Positions 24,465 to 33,091 of a stretch of DNA of 50,000 nt are shown one piece after another (positions within the stretch are counted from its first letter, which is position 1; each line of letters opens with the position of its first letter). The translations under genes and the position numbers were made by a program. Below the pieces are notes generated by a model, which had not been told where the DNA came from, ran no database searches, and was given only the letters and a program-made list of their open reading frames with translations. Source of the DNA: Pseudomonas karstica (lineage in GTDB: Bacteria > Pseudomonadota > Gammaproteobacteria > Pseudomonadales > Pseudomonadaceae); contig NZ_WLYI01000036.1 in the NCBI RefSeq assembly GCF_009707515.1, forward strand, positions 1 to 50,000. The letters run 5' to 3'.

Positions 24465-25709
24465 GTGTCGCGTAGACGCGTCGTAGTCACCGGTATGGGT
24501 ATGTTGTCGCCACTGGGTACGGATGTACCGAGCAGTTGGCAGGGCATTTTGGCTGGCCACAGTGGTATTGGTCTGATCGAACACACGGACCTTTCTGCCT
24601 ACTCCACCCGTTTTGGCGGCTCGGTAAAGGGCTTCAACGTCGAGGAATATCTCTCGATCAAGGAATCCCGCAAACTCGACCTGTTCATACAATACGGCCT
24701 GGCGGCCGGTTTTCAGGCAGTGCGTAATGCCGGCCTGGAAGTCACCGACGCCAACCGTGAGCGCATCGGCGTGGCCATGGGTTCGGGTATTGGTGGTTTG
24801 ACCAATATCGAAGAAACCGGTCGCACTCTGCACGATTCCGGCCCCCGTCGAATTTCACCGTTCTTCGTGCCCGGTTCGATCATCAATATGATTTCCGGTT
24901 TCCTGTCCATCCATCTGGGTGCCCAGGGGCCTAACTACGCCATTTCCACGGCATGCACCACGGGCACTCACTGCATCGGCATGGCAGCGCGCAATATCGC
25001 CTATGACGAAGCAGATGTGATGATCGCCGGTGGTGCCGAGATGGCGGCTTGTGGTCTGGGCATGGGTGGCTTCGGCGCGTCCCGTGCATTGTCGACCCGC
25101 AACGACGAGCCGACCCGTGCCAGTCGTCCATGGGACAAGGGGCGTGATGGTTTTGTGCTGTCCGACGGTGCCGGTGCCCTGGTTCTTGAAGAGCTGGAAC
25201 ATGCCAAGGCCCGTGGCGCTACTATCTACGCCGAGTTGATCGGCTTCGGCATGAGTGGTGATGCCTACCACATGACCTCGCCGCCGGCCGATGGCGCAGG
25301 TGCTGCGCGCTGCATCTCCAACGCGCTGCGTGACGCCAGGATCAACGTCGATCAGGTGCAGTACATCAACGCCCACGGCACATCGACCCCGACCGGCGAC
25401 CTGGCGGAAGTCGAGGCCATCAAGTCGGTGTTCGGCGAGCACGCCTACAAGCTGGCGGTCAGCTCTACCAAGTCCATGACCGGTCACCTGCTGGGTGCGG
25501 CGGGCGCGGTCGAGGCGATCTTCAGTGTGCTGGCAATCAAGGATCAGGTGGCGCCGCCGACCACCAACCTGGATGAGCCGGATGAAGGCTGCGACCTGAA
25601 CTTTGTGCCTCACGAGCCGCAGAGAATGCCGATCGATGTGGTGCTGTCCAACTCGTTCGGTTTTGGTGGCACCAACGGTTCCCTGGTGTTCCGCCGGTTC
25701 GCCGAGTAA
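24465..25709 (+). CDS. fabF: 3-oxoacyl-ACP synthase II FabF
   Basis: A 414-residue elongating condensing enzyme. The nucleophile cysteine is in STACTTGTHC near residue 163, with the two catalytic histidines in NAHGTSTPTGD and GHLLGAAGA, and a glycine-rich SNSFGFGGTN end. The start is GTG at 24465, preceded by AAGGAG. FabF extends acyl chains, including palmitoleate to vaccenate at low temperature. Its stop TAA overlaps the pabC ATG by one base. Confidence 0.96.
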   Translation: MSRRRVVVTGMGMLSPLGTDVPSSWQGILAGHSGIGLIEHTDLSAYSTRFGGSVKGFNVEEYLSIKESRKLDLFIQYGLAAGFQAVRNAGLEVTDANRERIGVAMGSGIGGLTNIEETGRTLHDSGPRRISPFFVPGSIINMISGFLSIHLGAQGPNYAISTACTTGTHCIGMAARNIAYDEADVMIAGGAEMAACGLGMGGFGASRALSTRNDEPTRASRPWDKGRDGFVLSDGAGALVLEELEHAKARGATIYAELIGFGMSGDAYHMTSPPADGAGAARCISNALRDARINVDQVQYINAHGTSTPTGDLAEVEAIKSVFGEHAYKLAVSSTKSMTGHLLGAAGAVEAIFSVLAIKDQVAPPTTNLDEPDEGCDLNFVPHEPQRMPIDVVLSNSFGFGGTNGSLVFRRFAE

Positions 25710-26524
25710 TGCACAGCTGGGTCGACGGTCAACCGGCGCACGCAGTGCCCCTGAAAGATCGTGGCCTGGCATACGGTGATGGTTTGTTTGAGACCATTGC
25801 CGTCAAGGCCGGGCAGCCCGTGCTGCTCGACCGCCACCTGCAACGCCTGGACGAAGGTTGCAGGCGTCTGGCGATTGTTGCGGATCAGACGCTGATCCGC
25901 AGTGAGTTGCAGGCCTATGCCGCTGCCCTGGGCGAGGGTGTGCTCAAGTTGATCCTTACCCGCGGCGATAGCCTGCGCGGTTATGGCACCCATGCTGGGG
26001 CCGTGGCCCGCCGTATTCTACAAGGCAGCCCGCCTGCTACTTACCCCCAAGCCCATGGTTCTTCAGGCATCCGCCTGTTTGCGTGTGCTACCCGTTTGTC
26101 CGAGCAACCCTTGCTCGCCGGTCTCAAGCACCTCAATCGCCTGGAGCAGGTGATCGCCCGTTCCGAGTGGCGGGATACCGAGCATGCCGAAGGTTTGATG
26201 CTGGATATGTCCGGTCGGGTCATCGAAGGCGTTTTTAGTAACCTGTTTCTGATACGTGACGGGATGTTGCTGACCGCTGATCTGAGTCGCTGTGGTGTCG
26301 CCGGCGTCATGCGGGCCGAGCTCTTGGCGCAGGCTCAGGCGTTGGGCATTGCGTTGACGGTGGCGGATATCACCCTGGAACAGCTGCAAGAGGCCGACGA
26401 GGTCTTCGTTTGCAACAGCGTCTATGGCATTTGGCCGGTGCGTGGATGTGGGGCAATGAGCTGGTCGGTTGGGCCGCTCACCCGTAAACTGCAAGGCATC
26501 GTTCGCGCGTTATTGGATATTTGA
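25709..26524 (+). CDS. pabC: Aminodeoxychorismate lyase PabC
   Basis: A 271-residue fold-type IV PLP enzyme that releases pyruvate from 4-amino-4-deoxychorismate to give p-aminobenzoate for folate synthesis. Landmarks are the opening DRGLAYGDGLFET near residue 20, the PLP lysine in LKHLNRLEQV near residue 145, and EGVFSNLFL near residue 175. The start overlaps the fabF stop in TAATG, so translation is coupled. Confidence 0.94.
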   Translation: MHSWVDGQPAHAVPLKDRGLAYGDGLFETIAVKAGQPVLLDRHLQRLDEGCRRLAIVADQTLIRSELQAYAAALGEGVLKLILTRGDSLRGYGTHAGAVARRILQGSPPATYPQAHGSSGIRLFACATRLSEQPLLAGLKHLNRLEQVIARSEWRDTEHAEGLMLDMSGRVIEGVFSNLFLIRDGMLLTADLSRCGVAGVMRAELLAQAQALGIALTVADITLEQLQEADEVFVCNSVYGIWPVRGCGAMSWSVGPLTRKLQGIVRALLDI

Positions 26525-26525
26525 T

Positions 26526-27653
26526 TTGAGACGTAAATTTGTATTGTTGCTGGAGATCGGTCTGGTCCTGGCGGGCCTGCTGCTGGGCGTTTCTGCCTGG
26601 AAGATGAACTCGGCCCTGGAGCAACCCCTGCGCCTGGGCGAGGAGCAGTTGCTGGATGTGCCGGCCGGTGCAACACCCACGGGCACGTTCAATCGCCTGG
26701 AAAATGAAGGTGTGCTCAGGGATGCGTTCTGGTTGCGTCTTTACTGGCGTTTCAACCTCGATGGCCAGCCGTTGCATAGTGGCGAATACCGCATGAGCCC
26801 AGGCCTCACTGCCCAAGGCCTGATTGGCCTGTGGCAGCGCGGCGAGGTGGTGCAGTACAGCCTGACGCTGGTGGAGGGGTGGAATTTCCGCCAGGTGCGT
26901 GCTGCCCTGAGCAAACACGAAAAGATCAAGCAAACTCTGTCAGGCTTGAGTGACAGCGAAGTGATGGACAAACTCGGCCACCCGGGCATTTTTCCGGAAG
27001 GGCGGTTCTTCCCGGATACCTACCGCTTCGTGCGCGGAATGACCGACCTTGAGTTGCTGAAAAAATCCTACAACCGACTGGACGATGTCCTCGCCCAGGA
27101 GTGGAGCAAGCGTGCGCCTGATGTGCCTTACACCGAGCCTTATCAAGCATTGATCATGGCCTCGCTGGTGGAGAAAGAGACCGGTGTGCCAGAGGAGCGC
27201 GGGCAAATTGCCGGAGTATTCGTGCGGAGGATGCGGATTGGCATGCTGCTGCAAACCGACCCGACGGTAATCTACGGCATGGGCGAGCGTTACAACGGCA
27301 AGTTGACTCGCGCCCACCTCAGGGAAGCCACGCCCTACAACACTTACATGATTGCCGGCCTGCCGCCGACACCAATTGCCATGGTCGGTCGCGAGGCCAT
27401 TCATGCGGCGCTGAACCCGGTACCTGGCAGCAGCTTGTATTTTGTCGCCCGTGGCGACGGCAGTCATATTTTCTCCGACAACCTGGAGGCTCATAATTCT
27501 GCGGTGCGTGAGTTCCAGATGAAGCGTCGCGCCGATTACCGGTCCAGCCCCGCGCCGGCGACGAAGCCACTGGATGCGGAGCCCGAGGTGCCGGTTGAGC
27601 CATCACCCGAGCCCGAATCGCTCCTCGACGCCGCGCCGCAAGGCCCGCAATGA
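26526..27653 (+). CDS. mltG: Endolytic murein transglycosylase MltG
   Basis: A 375-residue inner-membrane protein with one N-terminal helix (about residues 5-25) and a periplasmic YceG domain. The catalytic glutamate is in LVEKETGVPEER. MltG cuts nascent glycan strands and is thought to set their length. The start appears to be TTG at 26526, right after the pabC stop; this gives RRKFVLLLEIG as the cytoplasmic-to-membrane opening. A proline- and glutamate-rich tail of about 40 residues ends the protein. No strong ribosome site is visible, so the start is less certain than the gene. Confidence 0.93.
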   Translation: MRRKFVLLLEIGLVLAGLLLGVSAWKMNSALEQPLRLGEEQLLDVPAGATPTGTFNRLENEGVLRDAFWLRLYWRFNLDGQPLHSGEYRMSPGLTAQGLIGLWQRGEVVQYSLTLVEGWNFRQVRAALSKHEKIKQTLSGLSDSEVMDKLGHPGIFPEGRFFPDTYRFVRGMTDLELLKKSYNRLDDVLAQEWSKRAPDVPYTEPYQALIMASLVEKETGVPEERGQIAGVFVRRMRIGMLLQTDPTVIYGMGERYNGKLTRAHLREATPYNTYMIAGLPPTPIAMVGREAIHAALNPVPGSSLYFVARGDGSHIFSDNLEAHNSAVREFQMKRRADYRSSPAPATKPLDAEPEVPVEPSPEPESLLDAAPQGPQ

Positions 27654-27672
27654 CTCTGACTAAGGACTGCCT

Positions 27673-28305
27673 GTGACTGGCTTGTTTATTACCCTGGAAG
27701 GCCCGGAAGGCGCGGGCAAAAGCACTAACCGCGAATACCTGGCAGAGCGTTTGCGCGCCGAGGGCATTGAGGTGCTGCTGACCCGCGAACCGGGCGGTAC
27801 CCCTTTGGCCGAACGGATCCGCGACGTACTGCTGAGCCCGGGTGATGAGCCGATGAATCCGGACACCGAACTGCTGTTGGTGTTCGCCGCTCGTGCCCAG
27901 CACCTGGCCGAAGTGATTCGTCCGGCTCTGGCACGCGGTGCCGTGGTGATCTGTGATCGCTTTACCGATTCGACCTATGCCTACCAAGGCGGTGGCCGTG
28001 GCTTGTCCGTGAAGCGCATCGCCACCCTGGAGACCTTCGTCCAGGGCGACCTGCGTCCGCATCTGACCCTGATGTTCGACTTGCCAGTGGAGGTGGGCCT
28101 GGCTCGCGCCAGCGCCCGTGGTCGTCTGGACCGTTTCGAGCTGGAAGGCAGGGTGTTTTTCGATGCAGTGCGCAGCGCCTACCTCGAGCGCGCCGACGCT
28201 GATCCCTCCCGGTATTACTTGGTGGATGCAGCACAGCCCCTGGCTCAGGTTCAGCAATCATTGGATGCCCTGTTGCCAAAACTGCTGGAGCTTTATCGTG
28301 GCTGA
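27673..28305 (+). CDS. tmk: Thymidylate kinase
   Basis: A 210-residue kinase that phosphorylates dTMP to dTDP. The P-loop is LEGPEGAGKST at residues 7-17, the DR(F/Y) motif is in VICDRFTDSTYAYQGGGRG, and LID-like arginines follow in ARGRLDRFE. The start is GTG at 27673, with AAGGA upstream. It overlaps holB by 8 bp. Confidence 0.96.
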   Translation: MTGLFITLEGPEGAGKSTNREYLAERLRAEGIEVLLTREPGGTPLAERIRDVLLSPGDEPMNPDTELLLVFAARAQHLAEVIRPALARGAVVICDRFTDSTYAYQGGGRGLSVKRIATLETFVQGDLRPHLTLMFDLPVEVGLARASARGRLDRFELEGRVFFDAVRSAYLERADADPSRYYLVDAAQPLAQVQQSLDALLPKLLELYRG

Positions 28306-29287
28306 AGCCTACCCGTGGCAGGACAGTCTCTGGCAGCAAATGGCCGGGCGTGCCCAGCATGCCCATGCCTATTTGCTCCACGGGCCGGCAGGTATTGGCA
28401 AGCGTGCGCTGGCCGAGCGGTTGATGGCCAGCTTGTTGTGCCAGCGGCCGGAAGGCCTCGAGGCCTGCGGGCAATGTAAGTCCTGCCTGTTGCTCAAGGC
28501 GGGTAGCCATCCGGACAACTATCTGCTGGAGCCGGAAGAGGCCGACAAGGCGATCAAGGTCGACCAGGTTCGTGATTTGGTCGGCTTCGTGGTTCAGACC
28601 GCGCAGATGGGCGGGCGCAAGGTGGTGTTGATCGAGCCGGTGGAAGCGATGAACATCAATGCCGCCAATGCGTTGCTCAAGAGCCTGGAAGAGCCGTCTG
28701 GCAATACCGTGTTGCTGCTGGTCAGTCATCAGTCCAGCCGTTTGCTGCCGACTGTCCGTAGCCGTTGTGTACAGCAGGCGTGCCCGTTGCCCAGCGAGGC
28801 CATGAGCTTGCAGTGGCTGGGCCAGGCCTTGCCGGAGTGCTCCGAAGAAGAGCGGGTCGAATTGCTGACCCTGGCCGCCGGTTCGCCGCTGGCAGCAGTC
28901 AAGTTGCAGGCCCAGGGCGTGCGCGAGCAGCGGGCGTTGGTGGTGGAGGGCGTGAAGAAGCTGCTCAAGCAGGAGCAATCTGCTACGCAACTGGCTGAAA
29001 CAGCCTGGAAAGACATCCCGTTGCTGCTGCTGTTCGACTGGTTTTGTGACTGGTCGGGCCTGATCCTGCGCTACCAGCTGACTGAGGATGAAAACGGCCT
29101 GGGCCTGGCGGACATGCGCAAGGTCGTGAAATACCTAGCGCAGAAGAGCGCCCAAGACAAGGTCTTGGGTATTCAGGACTGGATTCTCGCCCAGCGCCAG
29201 AAGGTTTTGGGCAAAGCCAACCTCAATCGGGTGCTGTTGCTTGAGGCCTTGCTGGTGCAATGGGTCGGTTTGCTCGGCCGTCGTTGA
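28298..29287 (+). CDS. holB: DNA polymerase III delta' subunit HolB
   Basis: A 329-residue clamp-loader subunit. It has an AAA+ fold with a P-loop-like GPAGIGKRALAERL near residue 30, a zinc module CGQCKSC near residue 63 and the sensor-region segment NAANALLKSLEEPSGNT near residue 125. It is part of the gamma/delta/delta' complex that opens the sliding clamp. The GTG start at 28298 lies inside tmk. The next gene is tatD after only 65 bases; no pilZ gene lies between them. Confidence 0.94.
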   Translation: MAEAYPWQDSLWQQMAGRAQHAHAYLLHGPAGIGKRALAERLMASLLCQRPEGLEACGQCKSCLLLKAGSHPDNYLLEPEEADKAIKVDQVRDLVGFVVQTAQMGGRKVVLIEPVEAMNINAANALLKSLEEPSGNTVLLLVSHQSSRLLPTVRSRCVQQACPLPSEAMSLQWLGQALPECSEEERVELLTLAAGSPLAAVKLQAQGVREQRALVVEGVKKLLKQEQSATQLAETAWKDIPLLLLFDWFCDWSGLILRYQLTEDENGLGLADMRKVVKYLAQKSAQDKVLGIQDWILAQRQKVLGKANLNRVLLLEALLVQWVGLLGRR

Positions 29288-29352
29288 AGTTTTTGGGGTC
29301 GACGGGTGTATCGTTGGCCAGACATTTCCTGTGACGCAAGTTGTAACTTCTT

Positions 29353-30144
29353 ATGCTCGTAGATTCCCATTGCCACCTTGATCGCCTCGACCTTGCCGAA
29401 CACGGCGGCTCCCTTGACGCCGCCCTTGAGGCTGCCCGCCAGCGTGGGGTAGGGCACTTCCTGTGCATTGGCGTCAGCGCCGAAAACGCCGCCGACGTCA
29501 AGGCCCTGGCCGAGCGTTATGCCGATGTCGATTGCTCGGTGGGTATCCATCCCCTCGACCTCAAGCCTGGTGAAGCGCCCGCCCTGGATTGGCTGCTGGG
29601 TGAGCTCAATCACCCGCGCGTGGTCGCCATTGGCGAGACCGGGCTGGATTATCACTACGAGCCGCAGGCCGCCGAACTCCAGCAGGCATCGTTCCGCTTG
29701 CACCTGCAAGCCGCCCGGCAGACGGGCAAGCCAGTGATCGTCCACACCCGTGGCGCCCGAGCCGACACCTTGACCTTGCTACGAGAAGCCGCGCTGCCCC
29801 AAGCGGGCGTGTTGCATTGCTTCACCGAGGATTGGGACATGGCCAAGGCGGCCCTGGACCTGGGCTTTTACATTTCCCTGTCGGGTATCGTGACCTTCCG
29901 TAATGCGGACGCGTTGCGTGATGTGGCGCGCCAGGTGCCCGCGGACCGCCTGTTGGTGGAAACCGATTCGCCGTACCTGGCGCCGATCCCCCATCGTGGC
30001 AAGCCGAACTTGCCGCAGTACGTGCGGGATGTGGCAGATTATCTGGCGATATTGCGGGGCGAGCCCTATGAACGTTTGGCCGAACAAACCACGGAGAACT
30101 TCAAGCGCCTGTTCCCGTTGGCGCACGTTCACTGCCCGCGCTGA
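29353..30144 (+). CDS. TatD-family metal-dependent hydrolase
   Basis: A 263-residue TIM-barrel hydrolase. Metal ligands are seen in DSHCHLD at the start, GETGLDYHY near residue 95, VIVHTRGA near residue 130, LHCFTED near residue 155 and ETDSPYLAP near residue 205. TatD-family enzymes act as Mg-dependent 3'-5' exonucleases or D-aminoacyl-type hydrolases; this one resembles the YcfH subfamily encoded after holB. No clear Shine-Dalgarno precedes the ATG at 29353. Confidence 0.92.
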   Translation: MLVDSHCHLDRLDLAEHGGSLDAALEAARQRGVGHFLCIGVSAENAADVKALAERYADVDCSVGIHPLDLKPGEAPALDWLLGELNHPRVVAIGETGLDYHYEPQAAELQQASFRLHLQAARQTGKPVIVHTRGARADTLTLLREAALPQAGVLHCFTEDWDMAKAALDLGFYISLSGIVTFRNADALRDVARQVPADRLLVETDSPYLAPIPHRGKPNLPQYVRDVADYLAILRGEPYERLAEQTTENFKRLFPLAHVHCPR

Positions 30145-30155
30145 TAAACACGGGC

Positions 30156-30275
30156 AAAAAAAACCCGGGTTCTGGGGGGGCGAATCCGGGTTAAGACCAT
30201 TAGGAGTAAAACAAGGGCGCACAGTCCTTCGGCACCCATGTCGACGCTTCACTTGGGGGAGATGTTGCGCCGACC
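30156..30275 (-). ncRNA. rgsA: Probable small RNA RgsA (P16)
   Basis: On the minus strand, AACCCGGATTC (30192-30182) pairs with GAACCCGGGTT (30172-30162) and runs into eight Ts (30163-30156), a clear intrinsic terminator with no protein gene before it. About 110 bases upstream CAATACT (30287-30281) resembles a sigma-S -10, placing the 5' end near 30275 and the RNA at about 120 nt. From memory, the RgsA/P16 RNA of pseudomonads is about this size and lies beside tatD. I recognise it by size, terminator and place, not by alignment. Confidence 0.7.
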
Positions 30276-30471
30276 ATTCAAGTATTGATCAGTATCCGAT
30301 TCAGTCCAGCTACATCTGATCGTTTTTTAAACAGATTTGGAATACGCTCGCTTCTGTTGAGTTCTCATTGGTACGGTAGGCGCACAAAGTGCGGTGCGTC
30401 TTGTTTCTGACTCATACCGCCTGATTCGTTGGCGGACTGTAAGTTAAGTGCGCCGATTGTTCACATAGACA

Positions 30472-30500
30472 TTGCCCAACGACCGTTCAGTCGGGATAAT
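30472..30500 (+). promoter_or_regulatory. Candidate tetR promoter with a dyad in the spacer
   Basis: TTGCCC (30472-30477) and GATAAT (30495-30500) are separated by 17 bp. The spacer contains the dyad CGAC-CGTTCA-GTCG (30480-30493), a likely operator for the TetR protein encoded about 85 bases downstream. The rest of the gap 30276-30583 shows nothing else that I can name. Confidence 0.5.
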
Positions 30501-30583
30501 CCCTCGCACTGGGTAAAACGTTCCGCCAAGCGAGGCTTGGGGTGCGCGCCCTCCCGATATTGACCTCTGCAGACCTTTTTCTT

Positions 30584-31237
30584 ATGCATAAAGAACCTCG
30601 TAAGGTCCGTGAGTTTCGCCGCCGTGAGCAAGAAATTCTCGACACCGCACTCAAGTTGTTCCTCGAGCAAGGTGAAGACAGCGTCACCGTCGAGATGATT
30701 GCGGATGCCGTGGGTATCGGCAAAGGCACCATCTACAAGCACTTCAAATCCAAGGCCGAGATTTACCTGCGCCTGATGCTCGACTATGAACGGGATTTGA
30801 ACGAGTTGCTGCACTCGGCAGATGTCGACAAGGACAAGGAAGCCCTGTCCCGGGCTTACTTCGAATTCCGCATGCGCGATCCACAACGCTACCGCTTGTT
30901 CGATCGCCTGGAAGAGAAAGTGGTCAAGGGCAACCAGGTGCCGGAAATGGTCGAGGAGCTGCACAAGATCCGTGCCTCGAACTTTGAGCGCCTGACCCTG
31001 TTGATCAAGGGTCGCATCAGCGAAGGCAAGCTGGAAGATGTGCCACCGTATTTCCACTACTGCGCCGCCTGGGCGTTGGTGCATGGCGCCGTTGCGCTGT
31101 ACCACTCACCGTTCTGGAGCAACGTGCTGGAAGATCAGGAAGGTTTCTTCCAATTCCTGATGGACATCGGCGTGCGCATGGGCAACAAACGCAAGCACAG
31201 TACCGAGCTGCCGAACGCCGAGACACCGGCTACGTAA
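30584..31237 (+). CDS. TetR-family transcriptional regulator
   Basis: A 217-residue regulator. The N-terminal helix-turn-helix is DTALKLFLEQGEDSVTVEMI followed by GIGKGTIYKHFKSKAE, the TetR hallmark (residues 20-65). The C-terminal ligand and dimer domain resembles other Pseudomonas regulators encoded near tatD and rgsA. I chose the ATG at 30584, which begins the conserved part, over one 14 codons upstream. Its ligand is unknown. A dyad in its own promoter suggests autoregulation. Confidence 0.9.
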   Translation: MHKEPRKVREFRRREQEILDTALKLFLEQGEDSVTVEMIADAVGIGKGTIYKHFKSKAEIYLRLMLDYERDLNELLHSADVDKDKEALSRAYFEFRMRDPQRYRLFDRLEEKVVKGNQVPEMVEELHKIRASNFERLTLLIKGRISEGKLEDVPPYFHYCAAWALVHGAVALYHSPFWSNVLEDQEGFFQFLMDIGVRMGNKRKHSTELPNAETPAT

Positions 31238-31375
31238 GTCATTCGGCGCAGTGATGGGCTGATGTTTTGCTGCCGGATGCGGTAGTCCAGGAATATACTC
31301 AGGCAAGGACTTGCTAAAAACTGATTTATGAGTCAGGTTTTGGTGTGCTCGAATTATCCTCTGCCGGAGTCATCC

Positions 31376-32344
31376 ATGATCGTTGATCGTCAAGGCAGGC
31401 GATTCCGCAATTTGCGGATCAGCCTGACCTCAGCCTGCAACTACGCGTGTACCTACTGCGTGCCCAACGGCAAGCGGTTGGTGGCTGCGCAGGATGAGTT
31501 GTCGGCCGAGGCCATGGCACGGGGCGTGGCTTATTTGATCGAGGCTGCCGGTATCGAGCGCTTGCGCATTACCGGCGGTGAACCGCTGGTCAGCCCCAAG
31601 CTGGAGGCTTTCATGGGGGCGGTGGGGCAGATGGGCTTGAGTGATATCAGCCTGACCACCAATGGCCAGTTGCTTGCGCGTAAGCTGCCGTTGCTGGTGG
31701 ACGCCGGTATTCGGCGGATCAACGTCTCTCTCGATACTCTGGATGCCGACGCCTTTCGCAGCATTGCCCGAGGCGGCGACCTGGCCACCGTGCTTGATGG
31801 CATGGATCAGGCCAGCGCGGCCGGCATCAAGATCAAGGTCAATATGGTGCCGTTACGCGGCCAGAACCTCGACCAGGTGATGCCACTGCTCGACTATTGC
31901 CTGGCGCGCGGTTACGAGTTGCGTTTTATCGAACTGATGCGCATGGGCCATCTGGCCAAAGACTCGAATGCCTTTCTTCAACAGTTCGTCAGCCTTCAGC
32001 AGTTGCTGAGTCTGATTGGCGACCATCACGAATACCTGCAAGCCGATGCCCCGGTAGATGCTACCGCCGTGCGCTATGAGGTACCGGGCCAAGGCTTCTT
32101 CGGCGTAATCGCCAACGAAAGCGTGCCGTTCTGCCGCACGTGCTCGCGGTTGCGGCTGTCGTCTACCGGGTGGCTGCATGGCTGCCTGTCATCGAGCAAT
32201 CGTCACTACGTCGGCGACCTGCTGGACAAGCCCCGCCACCAGGCGTTGCCGGCCTTGCAGCGTTTGCTGGTCAAGGCGTTGGACGACAAGCAGGAAGTGG
32301 CGTTCTCCGGTGGGGCGACCGTCATGAAGATCATCGGCGGCTGA
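31376..32344 (+). CDS. MoaA-like radical SAM protein
   Basis: A 322-residue radical SAM protein. The SAM-cluster motif is CNYACTYC near residue 22, with RITGGEPLVSPKLE near residue 65. A second cluster motif, FCRTCSRLRLSSTGWLHGC, near residue 262, and a GG at the C-terminus match MoaA, the GTP 3',8-cyclase of molybdopterin synthesis. It stands alone without moaB, moaC, moaD or moaE, so it may be a MoaA paralogue or act on another substrate. The ATG at 31376 has GGAG six bases upstream. Confidence 0.82.
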   Translation: MIVDRQGRRFRNLRISLTSACNYACTYCVPNGKRLVAAQDELSAEAMARGVAYLIEAAGIERLRITGGEPLVSPKLEAFMGAVGQMGLSDISLTTNGQLLARKLPLLVDAGIRRINVSLDTLDADAFRSIARGGDLATVLDGMDQASAAGIKIKVNMVPLRGQNLDQVMPLLDYCLARGYELRFIELMRMGHLAKDSNAFLQQFVSLQQLLSLIGDHHEYLQADAPVDATAVRYEVPGQGFFGVIANESVPFCRTCSRLRLSSTGWLHGCLSSSNRHYVGDLLDKPRHQALPALQRLLVKALDDKQEVAFSGGATVMKIIGG

Positions 32345-32354
32345 CGCCGAGCGG

Positions 32355-32386
32355 AAAGCCACAAGCTTGAAGCTTAAAACTTGTGT
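32355..32386. repeat. Short AAGCTT-rich palindromic repeat
   Basis: CACAAG (32360-32365) and CTTGTG (32380-32385) flank AAGCTTGAAGCTT. The related sequence at 46548-46580 also has AAAGCC, AAGCTT and AAGCT in the same order. Such AAGCTT-based repeats are common between genes in Pseudomonas genomes. The pairing is imperfect and both copies look degenerate. Confidence 0.5.
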
Positions 32387-32459
32387 CCCTCCCTCTGGCC
32401 TAGAACCTGCATCGAGTGCCCATTCGCCGGTTTTCCGTCACCGGCTTCTGGAGGGTAGG

Positions 32460-33074
32460 ATGCGTAGTCTGGTTTTGTTGCTGGCCTCATTTGCGTCGTT
32501 GGCGTTGAGTGGCTGCATGACCGTCAGCGATATGGCCGAAGGCACTCGCTATCAGATGAGCGATGCCGGGTTGCTGGATCACAGCGATACTCGTCGTTCC
32601 AACTCGGTTCGCGTGCAACCGGATTCCTTTATTTTTATCGCCCAGGGTGCGTTTGCGCCTCCGGGCAGCGCTTATCCACGGCCCAACGTGGTGGCTGAAG
32701 AAGCCTTCAACGGGTTTGTCGAATATTTTCCCATGGTCCGTCGCGCCCGTGCACCGCAAGGCCTGGAACAAGCGATGGTCGAGGCGCGCAGTGTCGGTGC
32801 CCACTACCTGTTGTACGCCCGCTTCGCCAGGGCCGACGACCGCATTGGCAATGCTGATGAATGGGTCGATCAGCAGGCCGTGGACCGCCTGGGGATCGAC
32901 AGCGGGATCATTCAGATCATGCTGATCGAGACTAGCACCCAGTATTTGATTGATACTGCACGGATTCGCAGTCGTGGCGGTTTACTGACGTTCCACGATA
33001 ACAAGCCTGAAGACCTGATTGCCAAGCCCCTGGCGCAATACGCCCGTAGTCTGTTGGGTATGAGTGATCAGTAA
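32460..33074 (+). CDS. DUF4823 lipoprotein
   Basis: A 204-residue lipoprotein: signal peptide RSLVLLLASFASLALSG with the lipidated cysteine in LSGC near residue 18. The mature part matches the DUF4823 family (segments DAGLLDHSDTRR and AYPRPNVVAEEAFNGF). The residue after the cysteine is methionine, not aspartate, which favours sorting to the outer membrane. Function unknown. The ATG at 32460 has a strong GGAGG upstream. It is 17 bases from the DUF1285 gene and probably co-transcribed. Confidence 0.88.
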   Translation: MRSLVLLLASFASLALSGCMTVSDMAEGTRYQMSDAGLLDHSDTRRSNSVRVQPDSFIFIAQGAFAPPGSAYPRPNVVAEEAFNGFVEYFPMVRRARAPQGLEQAMVEARSVGAHYLLYARFARADDRIGNADEWVDQQAVDRLGIDSGIIQIMLIETSTQYLIDTARIRSRGGLLTFHDNKPEDLIAKPLAQYARSLLGMSDQ

Positions 33075-33091
33075 GCCCCGAGGAGAACAGC

